Positions 1 to 7,745 of a DNA stretch of 38,064 nucleotides are shown here, one piece after another. The stretch is taken from the NCBI GenBank assembly GCA_035392025.1, contig DAOPMC010000007.1, forward strand, positions 1 through 38,064. Direction: 5' to 3'. The position numbers and the translations under genes are program-made. The notes beneath the pieces were generated by a model. That model was not told the DNA's origin. It did no database searches and saw nothing but the letters and a program-made list of their open reading frames with translations. Within the stretch, counting starts at the first letter, position 1. Each line of letters opens with the position of its first letter. The DNA is from DAOPMC01 sp035392025 (lineage in GTDB: Bacteria > Bacillota_I > Bacilli_A > RF39 > UBA660).

Positions 1-15
1 AATATATAAGAAAGG

Positions 16-39
16 GGTCTAATATAGGTCATTTAGACC
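16..39 (+). other. Hairpin upstream of the first gene
   Basis: GGTCTAA (16-22) is complementary to TTAGACC (33-39), giving a 7-bp stem with a 10-base loop. It starts just after a purine-rich AGAAAGGGG run. Its role is unclear because the window cuts the upstream context; it could be the end of a terminator or a leader structure. Confidence 0.3.
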
Positions 40-63
40 ATAATTAGATTATACGAGTATAAT

Positions 64-642
64 ATGGAAAATAAAAAGATAATTTTGCTTGATGTAGATG
101 AAGTAGTATGTGAAACCGGTTTTTTGCCACTTTTAAATAAATTTTTGGGCACTTCTTATGAACTTGATGATTTTACAAATTATTTTATTGAAGAAGAAGC
201 GATACTTGATGAAGCATTAAGAAGTGATTTTTATAAATATTTTGCAAGACATGATTCATATCAATATGCTAAGTTAAAACCAGGAGCAAGAGAAGTATTA
301 AAAGAATTGAATGAATTATATGATATTAGGTTATGCAGTGCATGTATTATATCATTTTTAATGGAAGAATCAGGAGATTTTTTTGCCCATAAATATCATT
401 TTTTAAGAAGAGAATTACCATTTATTGACTTAGAAAAGATGATTCTTACTAACACAAAAGATATATTTAGAGCAGATATTCAAATTGATGATAGGCTGCA
501 TCATTTACAATCCCATATTCCAACTAAATATTTATTTGATGCTTATCATAATAGGAATATTAGCGATAGTGTATTAAAAAGTTTAGAAGTAGAACGAGCA
601 AACAATTGGTATGATTTAGGTAGAAGATTAATAAGAAGATAA
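64..642 (+). CDS. 5'(3')-deoxyribonucleotidase-like HAD phosphatase
   Basis: The 192-aa protein opens with the HAD motif LLDVDEVV (Asp nucleophile plus general acid two residues on) and has a late IQIDDRLHHL segment that supplies the acidic Mg-binding pair. This layout, with a small helical cap between the motifs, fits the NT5C family, which removes the 5' or 3' phosphate of deoxyribonucleotides; the exact substrate cannot be read from sequence. It is probably cytosolic, with no signal or membrane segment. ATG at 64 is the only reasonable start, but no good Shine-Dalgarno sequence lies right before it; the nearest purine run (9-16) is about 50 bases upstream. It precedes ackA by 61 bases and is likely expressed separately. 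Confidence 0.75.
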   Translation: MENKKIILLDVDEVVCETGFLPLLNKFLGTSYELDDFTNYFIEEEAILDEALRSDFYKYFARHDSYQYAKLKPGAREVLKELNELYDIRLCSACIISFLMEESGDFFAHKYHFLRRELPFIDLEKMILTNTKDIFRADIQIDDRLHHLQSHIPTKYLFDAYHNRNISDSVLKSLEVERANNWYDLGRRLIRR

Positions 643-703
643 GCATTTATCTTTTTATTTTCAAATATTTGTTGTATAATATGTCTAGAAAGAGGGAGAA
701 AAT

Positions 704-1885
704 ATGAAAATAATATCAGTTAATGCCGGTAGTAGTTCATTAAAATTTACATTATTTGAAATGGATACTAAAGATGTTTTAATATCAGGCCTGTTTGAGA
801 GAATTGGAATAGCAGGATCTAGATATGTAATTAAATATAAAGGTGAAAAATTAGTAGAAGAAGTGCCATTAGAGACTCACACGGATGCTGCTAACATTTT
901 GTTAAAAAAGTTGGTAGAATTAAAGGTTGTTAATAGTCTAGAAGAAATAGATGGTGTAGGACATAGAGCAGTACAAGGTGGGGATGATTATACTGAGTCT
1001 GTTATAATTGATGATGCAGTAATAGAAGGATTAAAAAGATTTAGTCCTCTTGCACCACTTCACAATCCTGCTAATATTCTTGGAATTAATGCTTTTAAGG
1101 AAGCTCTTCCTAATACTCCTATGGTAGCAGTATTTGATACAGCATTTCATCAAAGCATACCAGTAGAAAACTATATTTATGCAGTTCCTTACGAATGGTA
1201 TCAAGAAAACAACGTTAGACGTTATGGCTTTCATGGTACAAGCCATAGGTTCATTACTAAAACAATTAGTGAAGTACTAAATAATGATCATTTAAAAATT
1301 ATCAATTGTCATTTAGGCAATGGTAGTAGTTTGGCTGCTATAAAAGATGGTAAGTGTATTGATACATCAATGGGCTTTACACCACTTGCTGGAATTGTGA
1401 TGGGAACAAGAGCAGGAGACATTGATGCATCTATTATTCCATACATTATGAAAGCTAGAAATATGACTATCGAAGAAGTAGAATCTGTATTAAATAAAAA
1501 TTCTGGTTTCTTAGGAATAAGTGGTAGAAGTAGTGACAATAGAGATATTGAATCCGGCGTTGCTGATGGAGATGAGCGTTGTATATTAACTCAAAATATG
1601 TTTATTAATTCAGTTGTTTCATACATTGCTAAATACTTTGTTGAACTTGGTGGATGTGATGTATTATGTTTTACAGCAGGAATTGGTGAAAATGGAATTG
1701 GTGTTAGAAAAGCAATCGTTGATAAACTTGCCTGCTTAGGAATCTATATTGATGATGCTAAAAATGATGTTCGCGGTAAACTTACAGAAATTAGTAGAGA
1801 AGACTCTAAAGTTAAGGTATATTTAGTACCAACAGATGAGGAACTAATGATTGCGATGGATACATTAGAATTAATAAGTAAATAG
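704..1885 (+). CDS. ackA: Acetate kinase
   Basis: At 393 aa this has the usual acetate kinase length. It carries the N-terminal signature NAGSSSLKF and the central block GFTPLAGIVMGTRAGDID, both typical of the ASKHA-fold acetate/butyrate kinases. It interconverts acetyl phosphate plus ADP with acetate plus ATP, giving substrate-level ATP in fermentation. The start ATG is preceded by AGAGGGAG at good spacing, and TATAAT at 675-680 is a plausible -10 with a weak -35. No phosphotransacetylase gene lies next to it. The DHH phosphoesterase gene follows with a 13-base gap and may be co-transcribed. Confidence 0.95.
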   Translation: MKIISVNAGSSSLKFTLFEMDTKDVLISGLFERIGIAGSRYVIKYKGEKLVEEVPLETHTDAANILLKKLVELKVVNSLEEIDGVGHRAVQGGDDYTESVIIDDAVIEGLKRFSPLAPLHNPANILGINAFKEALPNTPMVAVFDTAFHQSIPVENYIYAVPYEWYQENNVRRYGFHGTSHRFITKTISEVLNNDHLKIINCHLGNGSSLAAIKDGKCIDTSMGFTPLAGIVMGTRAGDIDASIIPYIMKARNMTIEEVESVLNKNSGFLGISGRSSDNRDIESGVADGDERCILTQNMFINSVVSYIAKYFVELGGCDVLCFTAGIGENGIGVRKAIVDKLACLGIYIDDAKNDVRGKLTEISREDSKVKVYLVPTDEELMIAMDTLELISK

Positions 1886-1898
1886 ATTGGAAAGAATT

Positions 1899-2864
1899 AT
1901 GTATAAAAAAATTTATAAAAAGATTAAAGAGTATAAAAATATTGTGATAGCACGGCATATTGGTGGAGACCCTGATGCAATAAGTAGTCAAATTGGGCTA
2001 AGAGAAATAATAAAGTATAATTTTCCTGATAAGTGTGTTTATACAGTGGGAACTAGTAGTGTTAAATTTAACTATATTGGTTTTCTTGATAAAAAGGTTG
2101 ATTATGATAAATTAGAAGATGTATTGCTTATTCTTTTAGATACACCTGATCGTAAACGTGCTGATATGGGAGAAATAACAAATTATAAAGATTCAGTTAA
2201 AATTGATCATCATCCTTTCATTGAAAAGATTTGTGATATTGAATTAATTGATGAAACTAAATCTTCAACTGCTGAAATGATAGTTGATCTTGTTAATAAT
2301 ACTAAACTTAAAATAAATAGTGATATTGCTAGGATATTATTTATTGGAATTGCAGGTGATACAGAACGTTTTATGTTTAATAATGCAAAACCAGAAACAT
2401 TTAGAGTGGTTGCAGATTTGATTGAAAATTATGATTTGGATATCAACAAAATTTATGAAAGTATGTATACTAAACATTTAAATGAAGTTAAATTTCAAGG
2501 ATATATGGCACAGAATATGATTTATAAAGACTGTGGCTTAATGTATGTTAAAATTACTAATGACATTATTTCACAGTATGAAATAGATTCAGCATCATCT
2601 GGGAATATGATTAATAATTTTAATTTTATAGAGGGAGTATTGGTATGGTTATCAATGGCTGAGGATATAAAAAATGAATGTGTTAGGGTGTCTATTAGGT
2701 CGAAAGGACCCATCATAAATAAAATAGCCGAAAAATATAATGGTGGGGGACATAAATATGCATCAGGTGCTAGGGTTAAGTCATTTGATGAAGCATTTGC
2801 CCTTCTTGAAGAACTTGAAGACTTGTGTATAGATTATAATGAAAAAAGTGGTGATAGTAAGTGA
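1899..2864 (+). CDS. nrnA: DHH/DHHA1 phosphoesterase, NrnA-like (oligoribonuclease/pAp phosphatase)
   Basis: The protein has the ordered DHH motifs: HIGGDPDA near the N terminus, LLDTPDRKR, the name-giving IDHHPF and IAGDTERF, followed by the C-terminal DHHA1 glycine motif GGGHKYASGA. Its length of about 321 aa without PAS or GGDEF domains favours NrnA over GdpP; NrnA degrades nanoRNA and dephosphorylates 3'-phosphoadenosine 5'-phosphate. I chose ATG at 1899 because GGAAAG sits 4 bases upstream; an in-frame TTG at 1887 would place that ribosome site inside the gene. The last four bases overlap the GTG start of ysxC, so the two are translationally coupled. A c-di-AMP-related role cannot be excluded. 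Confidence 0.8.
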   Translation: MYKKIYKKIKEYKNIVIARHIGGDPDAISSQIGLREIIKYNFPDKCVYTVGTSSVKFNYIGFLDKKVDYDKLEDVLLILLDTPDRKRADMGEITNYKDSVKIDHHPFIEKICDIELIDETKSSTAEMIVDLVNNTKLKINSDIARILFIGIAGDTERFMFNNAKPETFRVVADLIENYDLDINKIYESMYTKHLNEVKFQGYMAQNMIYKDCGLMYVKITNDIISQYEIDSASSGNMINNFNFIEGVLVWLSMAEDIKNECVRVSIRSKGPIINKIAEKYNGGGHKYASGARVKSFDEAFALLEELEDLCIDYNEKSGDSK

Positions 2865-3466
2865 GAATAGAGAAGGCAGATATAGTAATAAGTGCAGTTA
2901 GAAGAAGCCAATATCCAAATGATAACAAGCCGGAGTTTTTGCTAGTTGGTAGAAGTAATGTTGGGAAAAGTAGTTTTATTAATACAATTGCAAATCGTAA
3001 GAATTTAGCTTATGTGTCTAGCAACCCAGGTAAAACTCAAACATTAAATTTTTATCTTTTCAACAATGACTTTTATTTTGTTGATGTTCCTGGATATGGC
3101 TATGCTGAAACATCAAAAGAGACAAGACAAAAATTTGGTCTTATGATTGAAGATTATTTAGAGCATAGAGAAAATTTAAAAAGAGTCTTCATGTTAGTTG
3201 ATTTTAGAATTAAGCCGACTGAAGATGATACACTTATGTATAAATTTTTAAAGTATTATAAAATTCCAGTTACGATAGTGGCCACAAAATTAGATAAGGT
3301 ATCTAATAATAAAAGAGCATCTAATTCTAAAGTAATTCTTGCAACACTTGACTTAGAAGTAGGAGATAATGTGGTCTTTTTCTCAAATGTAACTAAAGAG
3401 GGAAAAGATGTAGTACTAAAGGTTATTGACAAAGAATTAAATCCTAAGATAGATGAAATTATATAA
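2861..3466 (+). CDS. ysxC: Ribosome biogenesis GTPase YsxC/EngB
   Basis: A 201-aa single-domain GTPase with G1 GRSNVGKSSF, switch region NPGKTQTLNFY, G3 DVPGYGYAE and G4 TKLDK. The GYGYA after the DxPG motif and the small size are characteristic of YsxC/EngB, needed for late 50S subunit assembly. It starts with GTG, overlapping the stop of the upstream phosphoesterase in the GTGA arrangement, so translation is probably coupled. In many Firmicutes ysxC sits beside lon or clpX, so this neighbourhood is different. The second assembly GTPase, der, lies only 560 bases downstream. Confidence 0.95.
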   Translation: MRIEKADIVISAVRRSQYPNDNKPEFLLVGRSNVGKSSFINTIANRKNLAYVSSNPGKTQTLNFYLFNNDFYFVDVPGYGYAETSKETRQKFGLMIEDYLEHRENLKRVFMLVDFRIKPTEDDTLMYKFLKYYKIPVTIVATKLDKVSNNKRASNSKVILATLDLEVGDNVVFFSNVTKEGKDVVLKVIDKELNPKIDEII

Positions 3467-3467
3467 A

Positions 3468-3494
3468 ACACAATGAAGTAAAATACATATAATA
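3468..3494 (+). promoter_or_regulatory. Candidate mother-cell sigma (sigma-K-like) promoter of the 152-aa gene
   Basis: AC at 3468-3469, a 16-base spacer, then CATATAATA at 3486-3494 matches the sigma-K pattern AC-N16/17-CATANNNTA. The -10 also contains TATAAT, so an ordinary sigma-A promoter with a poor -35 is possible. The expected start of transcription falls at the ribosome site AGGTG (3499-3503). Confidence 0.35.
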
Positions 3495-3509
3495 GATTAG
3501 GTGTTATAT

Positions 3510-3965
3510 GTGAAGATTATCTATAAAGATGAAACTATAATTTTTTATATAAAAGATAATTTAATAGATATTAAGGATAAGAAAGAACTAGAGATATATT
3601 TAAAAAAATTGATAGTTCTTTTAAAAAAGAAAAAAATAGATATTAAATCTGGTTTATATTTAGCGAGAATATATGAAAATAAAAAATTTGGTTTAATTAT
3701 TGAAGTTGAAAATATTGAAGAATTAGAATTATTTAATGATATGATAGATTTAAAAATATTAATATATGATAATGTTGAAATATATCTAAAAATGAGCGAT
3801 TATTTTTTAATAATGGATGTAGATAAATTATATTTAGATGAATATTATTATGTAAATATTGATACGATAGATAATCATAAATTGATCTATTTAAGTGAAT
3901 TTTGTGAATATGTATATGGTGATGAATTAGAAAGTATATTAAAGCATGCTAAAAAAGTAAATTAG
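3510..3965 (+). CDS. Unknown protein, possibly sporulation-expressed
   Basis: I do not recognise this 152-aa protein. It is rich in Lys, Ile, Leu, Asp, Glu and Tyr, lacks cysteines near the start, and has no signal peptide or clear membrane helix. It reads as an alternation of beta strands and charged helices, with repeated hydrophobic-acidic patches such as EVENIEELELFNDMIDL. The chosen start is GTG at 3510 because AGGTG (3499-3503) lies 6 bases before it; GTG at 3501 would overlap that ribosome site. A sigma-K-like promoter with the same geometry as that of spoVIF lies directly upstream, which hints at mother-cell expression. It sits alone between ysxC and der with a weak terminator behind it. 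Confidence 0.55.
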   Translation: MKIIYKDETIIFYIKDNLIDIKDKKELEIYLKKLIVLLKKKKIDIKSGLYLARIYENKKFGLIIEVENIEELELFNDMIDLKILIYDNVEIYLKMSDYFLIMDVDKLYLDEYYYVNIDTIDNHKLIYLSEFCEYVYGDELESILKHAKKVN

Positions 3966-3982
3966 ACTATTCAAGTCTTTTT
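3964..3982 (+). terminator. Weak intrinsic terminator after the unknown gene
   Basis: AGACT (3964-3968) pairs with AGTCT (3974-3978) around a 5-base loop, followed by a T-rich run. The stem is only 5 bp, so termination may be partial. Confidence 0.45.
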
Positions 3983-4030
3983 ATTTGTAATAAAAATAAG
4001 TTTAAGATATAATTGATGTGAGGTGGTATT

Positions 4031-5338
4031 ATGAAGTTACCTATTGTTTGTATTGTTGGTCGTCCTAATGTTGGTAAATCAACAGTATTTAATCGTTTAA
4101 TTGGAGAAAGAGTTTCTATTATAGATGATGTTTCAGGAATTACTAGGGATAGAATTTATGGTGAAGTCAGTTATAAGAATTATAAGTTTAATTTAATTGA
4201 TACTGGTGGAATAGATATTTCACAAGATGTATTTAATGATGAGATTAAAGTACAAGTAGAACTAGCGATAGATGAAGCTGACAAGATTATTTTTATTGTT
4301 GATGGCAAAGAAGGATTAACTAAAAATGATTATGTTGTTAGAGAAATGTTAAGACGATATGATAAACCAGTAATAGTGGCAATTAATAAAGTAGACAATA
4401 AACAAAGTGAAGATCACATATATGATTTTTATGAGTTAGGATTTGAAGATTATGTGAGTATTAGTGGTGAACATAATGTTGGAATTATTGACTTGTTGGA
4501 GAAAATTGTTTCAGGCTTTAACAAATTAGAAGAATCAAAAGATGATGATATTTTAAAAATAGCAGTAATTGGTCGCCCTAATGTTGGGAAAAGTAGTCTA
4601 GTAAATGCTCTTTTAAATGAAGAGAGAGTTATAGTAAGTGATGTATCCGGTACTACTAGGGATGCGGTTGACACACCATTTACTTATAATAAAGAAAATT
4701 ATTTATTAATTGACACTGCAGGAATGAGAAAAAAAGGTAAAGTATATGAATCAGTTGAAAAATATAGTTTGCTTAGATCACTTAAGGCAATAGATCGATC
4801 AGATATTTGTCTATTGGTTTTAAATAGAGAAGAAGGTATCATTGAACATGATAAACACATTGCTGGTTATGCAATAGAAAAAGGCAAGGGGATTATCCTA
4901 GTTGTTAATAAATGGGATACAGTAGATGACAAAGAAGAAGACTTAAAAGAATTTACTAAAAAAATAAGACAGGAGTTTCAGTTTATTTCTTATGCCCCAA
5001 TTGTGTTTTTATCAGCTCTGACTAAAAAAAGAGTTCATACTCTTATGCCTGAGGTGTTAAAAGTAGGAGAGAATATTAAAAAAGAAATTAAATCAAGTAT
5101 TTTAAATGATGTTATTATCAATGCCTATGATTTAAATCCTGCACCTACTTATAAAAGTAAAAGATTAAAGATTTATTTTACACATCAATCCGGCAAAAAA
5201 CCTCCTAAATTTACGTTTAATGTTAATGACAAGAAACTGGTTCATTTCTCATATGAGAGATATTTAGAAAATAAGATAAGAGAAAACTTTGATTTAGAAG
5301 GGACACCTATTATTTTAGAGTTTAAGAATCGTAGATAA
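4031..5338 (+). CDS. der: Ribosome assembly GTPase Der (EngA)
   Basis: The 435-aa protein has the unmistakable tandem GTPase layout of Der: domain 1 with GRPNVGKST, DTGG and NKVD, and domain 2 with GRPNVGKSS, DTAGMR and NKWD, followed by a C-terminal KH-like domain from about residue 350. It acts in 50S subunit maturation. The start ATG follows a strong GAGGTGG ribosome site. In many Bacilli der is followed by gpsA and hup; here the next gene is spoVIF, separated by a perfect hairpin. TATAAT around 4007-4012 is a possible -10. Confidence 0.97.
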   Translation: MKLPIVCIVGRPNVGKSTVFNRLIGERVSIIDDVSGITRDRIYGEVSYKNYKFNLIDTGGIDISQDVFNDEIKVQVELAIDEADKIIFIVDGKEGLTKNDYVVREMLRRYDKPVIVAINKVDNKQSEDHIYDFYELGFEDYVSISGEHNVGIIDLLEKIVSGFNKLEESKDDDILKIAVIGRPNVGKSSLVNALLNEERVIVSDVSGTTRDAVDTPFTYNKENYLLIDTAGMRKKGKVYESVEKYSLLRSLKAIDRSDICLLVLNREEGIIEHDKHIAGYAIEKGKGIILVVNKWDTVDDKEEDLKEFTKKIRQEFQFISYAPIVFLSALTKKRVHTLMPEVLKVGENIKKEIKSSILNDVIINAYDLNPAPTYKSKRLKIYFTHQSGKKPPKFTFNVNDKKLVHFSYERYLENKIRENFDLEGTPIILEFKNRR

Positions 5339-5343
5339 ATATC

Positions 5344-5370
5344 ACAAAAACAAACCTCCTACATATTTTA
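5344..5370 (+). promoter_or_regulatory. Candidate mother-cell sigma promoter of spoVIF, inside the der terminator hairpin
   Basis: AC (5344-5345), 16 bases, then CATATTTTA (5362-5370) matches the sigma-K pattern; ATA just upstream could alternatively serve as a sigma-E -35. The -10 element spans the loop of the 5352-5383 hairpin, so transcription would start in the 3' arm, at about 5376-5378. Confidence 0.45.
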
Positions 5371-5384
5371 TAGTAGGAGGTTTT
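5352..5384 (+). terminator. der terminator hairpin that also cages the spoVIF ribosome site
   Basis: AAACCTCCTAC (5352-5362) is perfectly complementary to GTAGGAGGTTT (5373-5383) around a 10-base loop, with TTTT at the end. The 3' arm holds AGGAGG (5375-5380), the ribosome binding site for the ATG at 5385. Read-through RNA from der would therefore be terminated or translationally masked. Confidence 0.8.
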
Positions 5385-5630
5385 ATGTTTAAACTAAATG
5401 ATTCTTTTTTTAAAAAGGTAGAGAATAAAACAAATGTTGATAAGGATACCATTATGTCACTTGCCGAAAAAGTACAAAAAGGAAATATGAAAGATGAAAA
5501 GACATTAAGAGAGGTAGTTAGAGAAATAAGCAAAATGACTGGTAAGGATGTATCAGAAGAAAAGGAAAATAAAATTATTAATACTATTTTGGAGGATAAT
5601 GTTTCTAAAGACTTAGACAATATGTTATAG
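5385..5630 (+). CDS. spoVIF: Stage VI sporulation protein F-like (SpoVIF)
   Basis: This 81-aa acidic/basic helical protein resembles the SpoVIF family (YjcC in B. subtilis), with the conserved layout of an N-terminal NDSFFKKVENKT, a middle LAEKVQKGNMKDEKTLRE, and a VREISKMTGKDV helix. SpoVIF is a cytoplasmic protein required for spore coat assembly and spore resistance in B. subtilis. Identification is from memory of the family, not a search. The start follows a full AGGAGG at 4-base spacing, but that site lies in the stem of the upstream hairpin. The gene is single, with its own terminator overlapping the last codons. Expression is probably restricted to the mother cell through the promoter in the hairpin loop. 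Confidence 0.75.
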   Translation: MFKLNDSFFKKVENKTNVDKDTIMSLAEKVQKGNMKDEKTLREVVREISKMTGKDVSEEKENKIINTILEDNVSKDLDNML

Positions 5631-5639
5631 TCTTTTTTT
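5607..5639 (+). terminator. Terminator overlapping the end of spoVIF
   Basis: AAAGACT (5607-5613) pairs with AGTCTTT (5629-5635), followed by T run 5633-5639. The 15-base loop is long; the 5' arm and loop are coding. Confidence 0.55.
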
Positions 5640-5714
5640 ATTTTATAAGAACTTTATATTTTAAGTTATGTGTGCTACAATTATTTATAGAAATATTAAT
5701 GAAGGTGACTAATT

Positions 5715-7043
5715 ATGAATATATTTATTATTTTTATTTGCAAAATAATTCAATTTTTTCTGACGATGTTTGGAAAAGGAAGCTCCTTTCCTGGAAAGGC
5801 GGCCTATCGTATTAATAAACATATTTTATCTTATTTTAAGTTACCAGAAAAGGCTATATTTGTTACTGGTACAACTGGTAAAAGCAGTGTATCTCATATG
5901 TTGTCAGAAATATATCGTAAAGATGGTATGGTAGTTGCTAATAACGAAAAAGGATCGAATTTAATCTTTGGAGTAATAAGCACTCTTATTGCCAATAGTC
6001 GTATAAATGGTCAAATTAAAGCAGATGCAGTGGTTTTAGAGATAGATGAAAGAAGCATTAAATATGCACTTCAATATATTAAACCTACATATCTAATTAT
6101 CACAAATTTGTCTCGTGATCAACTAGCAAGAAATGGGCATTATGATTTAGTATTCAAAGAGATTAATGATTACATTAAAGAAGAAACTTGTCTAGTTTTA
6201 AATGGCGATGATCCAACAACAATGATGTTTAGTTTGAACAAAAAAAATAAAATACTATTTTTTGGATTAAAGAAAACTTTATTATCTTTAAAAGACACAT
6301 CTAGTGTTTTAGATACAGCATATTGTCCTATTTGTAATAGAAAACTAGAATTTAAATATTTCCATTATGGTAATTTGGGAAATTATGAATGCAATCATTG
6401 TGATTTTAAAAGGCCTAAGATTAAATATGAAGCTTCTATGATAGATATTAATAATTATATGATAGGTAATGACAAAATAAAATTAAAAAATTCAGCAATA
6501 TATAATATATATAATATATTAGCATGCTATACTGTGGCGGTAGATAGTAAAATTGCAGTTAAAAATGTAGTAGAGCATATTAATAATATGAATTTAGATT
6601 TTAAGCGTACTACTAATTTTGAATATGATAAGATTAATGGTGAGATTTTGCTTAGCAAAAATGAGACACCAATATCTTACAATCAGTCTATTGATTATGT
6701 GGTGGGCAATAATAGTAAAAAGACAATTGCACTTGGATTTCTAAATGTAAGTGGTAGATATAGTAAAAAAGATTTATCGTGGTTATATGATATTGATTTT
6801 GAAAAATTGAATAATAAATCAATAGAAAAAATAATTTTAGTGGGCCCATTTGCATTAAATTTGTTATTAAGGCTAAAGTATGGTGGGATAGATCCTAGTA
6901 GGGTAATTATTTGTGAAGATTATCATGAAATTATTGATTTCTTGATAAAGGAGACTAAGACAAAAATTTATTGTTTGTTCTATTTTGACTTAGAGAAAAA
7001 ATTCAAGAAAGAGATAGTATCTAAAGGAGGCAAGATATGGTAA
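5715..7043 (+). CDS. murT: Lipid II isoglutaminyl synthase subunit MurT (Mur ligase family)
   Basis: The 442-aa protein has a hydrophobic N-terminal segment, the Mur-ligase P-loop VTGTTGKSS near residue 50, and a four-cysteine zinc ribbon (CPIC and CNHC, about residues 204-231) inserted in the middle domain, the hallmark of MurT. A DUF1727-type C-terminal domain follows. With GatD, MurT amidates the alpha-carboxyl of D-Glu in lipid II, using ATP and glutamine-derived ammonia, at the cytoplasmic face of the membrane. The gatD start overlaps its end by 7 bases, so the subunits are coupled. The start ATG follows GAAGGTGA. Its partner here seems to lack glutaminase residues. Confidence 0.92.
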   Translation: MNIFIIFICKIIQFFLTMFGKGSSFPGKAAYRINKHILSYFKLPEKAIFVTGTTGKSSVSHMLSEIYRKDGMVVANNEKGSNLIFGVISTLIANSRINGQIKADAVVLEIDERSIKYALQYIKPTYLIITNLSRDQLARNGHYDLVFKEINDYIKEETCLVLNGDDPTTMMFSLNKKNKILFFGLKKTLLSLKDTSSVLDTAYCPICNRKLEFKYFHYGNLGNYECNHCDFKRPKIKYEASMIDINNYMIGNDKIKLKNSAIYNIYNILACYTVAVDSKIAVKNVVEHINNMNLDFKRTTNFEYDKINGEILLSKNETPISYNQSIDYVVGNNSKKTIALGFLNVSGRYSKKDLSWLYDIDFEKLNNKSIEKIILVGPFALNLLLRLKYGGIDPSRVIICEDYHEIIDFLIKETKTKIYCLFYFDLEKKFKKEIVSKGGKIW

Positions 7044-7711
7044 AAATAGCATATTTGTATTATGATATCCTCAACTTATATGGTGAAAGTGGCAATGTAA
7101 AGGCATTAAGCTATTCTCTTAAGTCATTAGAAGAAGAAGTAAATATTGATTACCTGACAATAGGTGATGATATTGATTTTCTAAGTTATGACTTTATATA
7201 TATAGGATCAGGCACTGAAAAAAATCAAAGAATAGTATTGGATGATATAATGAAGTATAAAGATGATATAAAAGAAGCAATAAACGATGGGAAATTATTT
7301 TTGGTAACGGGGAATTCACTTGAATTGTTTGGCAAAATCATAAAAACTAATGATAAAGCATATACATGCTTAAATATATTTGATTTTTCTATTGTTGAGC
7401 AAGAAAGAATTATGGCGGATGTATATTGTAATTGTTCGTTAGTCTCATCCAAAGTGTTAGGTTTTGAAAACCATATTGGGAAAATTATTGATAGCAAAAA
7501 TTTAGATTTTGATAATAGAGGATATATTAATAATAATTTTTATGGAACATATATTTTGGGACCAATATTAATTAGAAATCCAGAATTATTGGAATATTTT
7601 TTAAAAAAGATTGTTCCTGATGATAAACTTAAAAAGCTTGATCTTTCTTTGGAAGAAAAAACATATGAGGACTTTGTTAATAAATATATAGTTAATAAGG
7701 TAGAAAACTAA
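7037..7711 (+). CDS. gatD: GatD-like glutamine amidotransferase subunit lacking catalytic Cys and His
   Basis: The 224-aa protein is GatD by position (overlapping murT) and by the conserved blocks LYGESGNVKAL, GFENHIGK and GTYILGPIL. Class I amidotransferases need a nucleophile cysteine in a GxCxG-type elbow; here the matching segment is LVTGNSLELFGK (residues 89-100), where Gly92 takes the Cys position. The catalytic His of GTYLHGP is replaced by Leu174. The cysteines present (111, 131, 133) lie elsewhere. The fold appears intact, so it may be a structural or regulatory subunit, with MurT using free ammonia, or it may use other chemistry. GatD of S. aureus uses Cys94 and His189. A hairpin terminator follows directly. 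Confidence 0.85.
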   Translation: MVKIAYLYYDILNLYGESGNVKALSYSLKSLEEEVNIDYLTIGDDIDFLSYDFIYIGSGTEKNQRIVLDDIMKYKDDIKEAINDGKLFLVTGNSLELFGKIIKTNDKAYTCLNIFDFSIVEQERIMADVYCNCSLVSSKVLGFENHIGKIIDSKNLDFDNRGYINNNFYGTYILGPILIRNPELLEYFLKKIVPDDKLKKLDLSLEEKTYEDFVNKYIVNKVEN

Positions 7712-7743
7712 AAAAGCTATAAAGAAATTTCTTTATAGCTTTT
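7712..7743. terminator. Bidirectional terminator between gatD and the ATP-grasp gene
   Basis: A perfect 32-base palindrome beginning AAAAGCTATAAAG and ending in TTTT, lying between convergent genes. It gives a U-tract on both strands. Confidence 0.85.
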
Positions 7744-7745
7744 CA

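Noticed and set aside
58..63. TATAAT directly before ATG 64 as a promoter of the first gene
   Set aside because: Transcription would start inside the coding sequence, leaving no start codon in the RNA; no better in-frame start follows.
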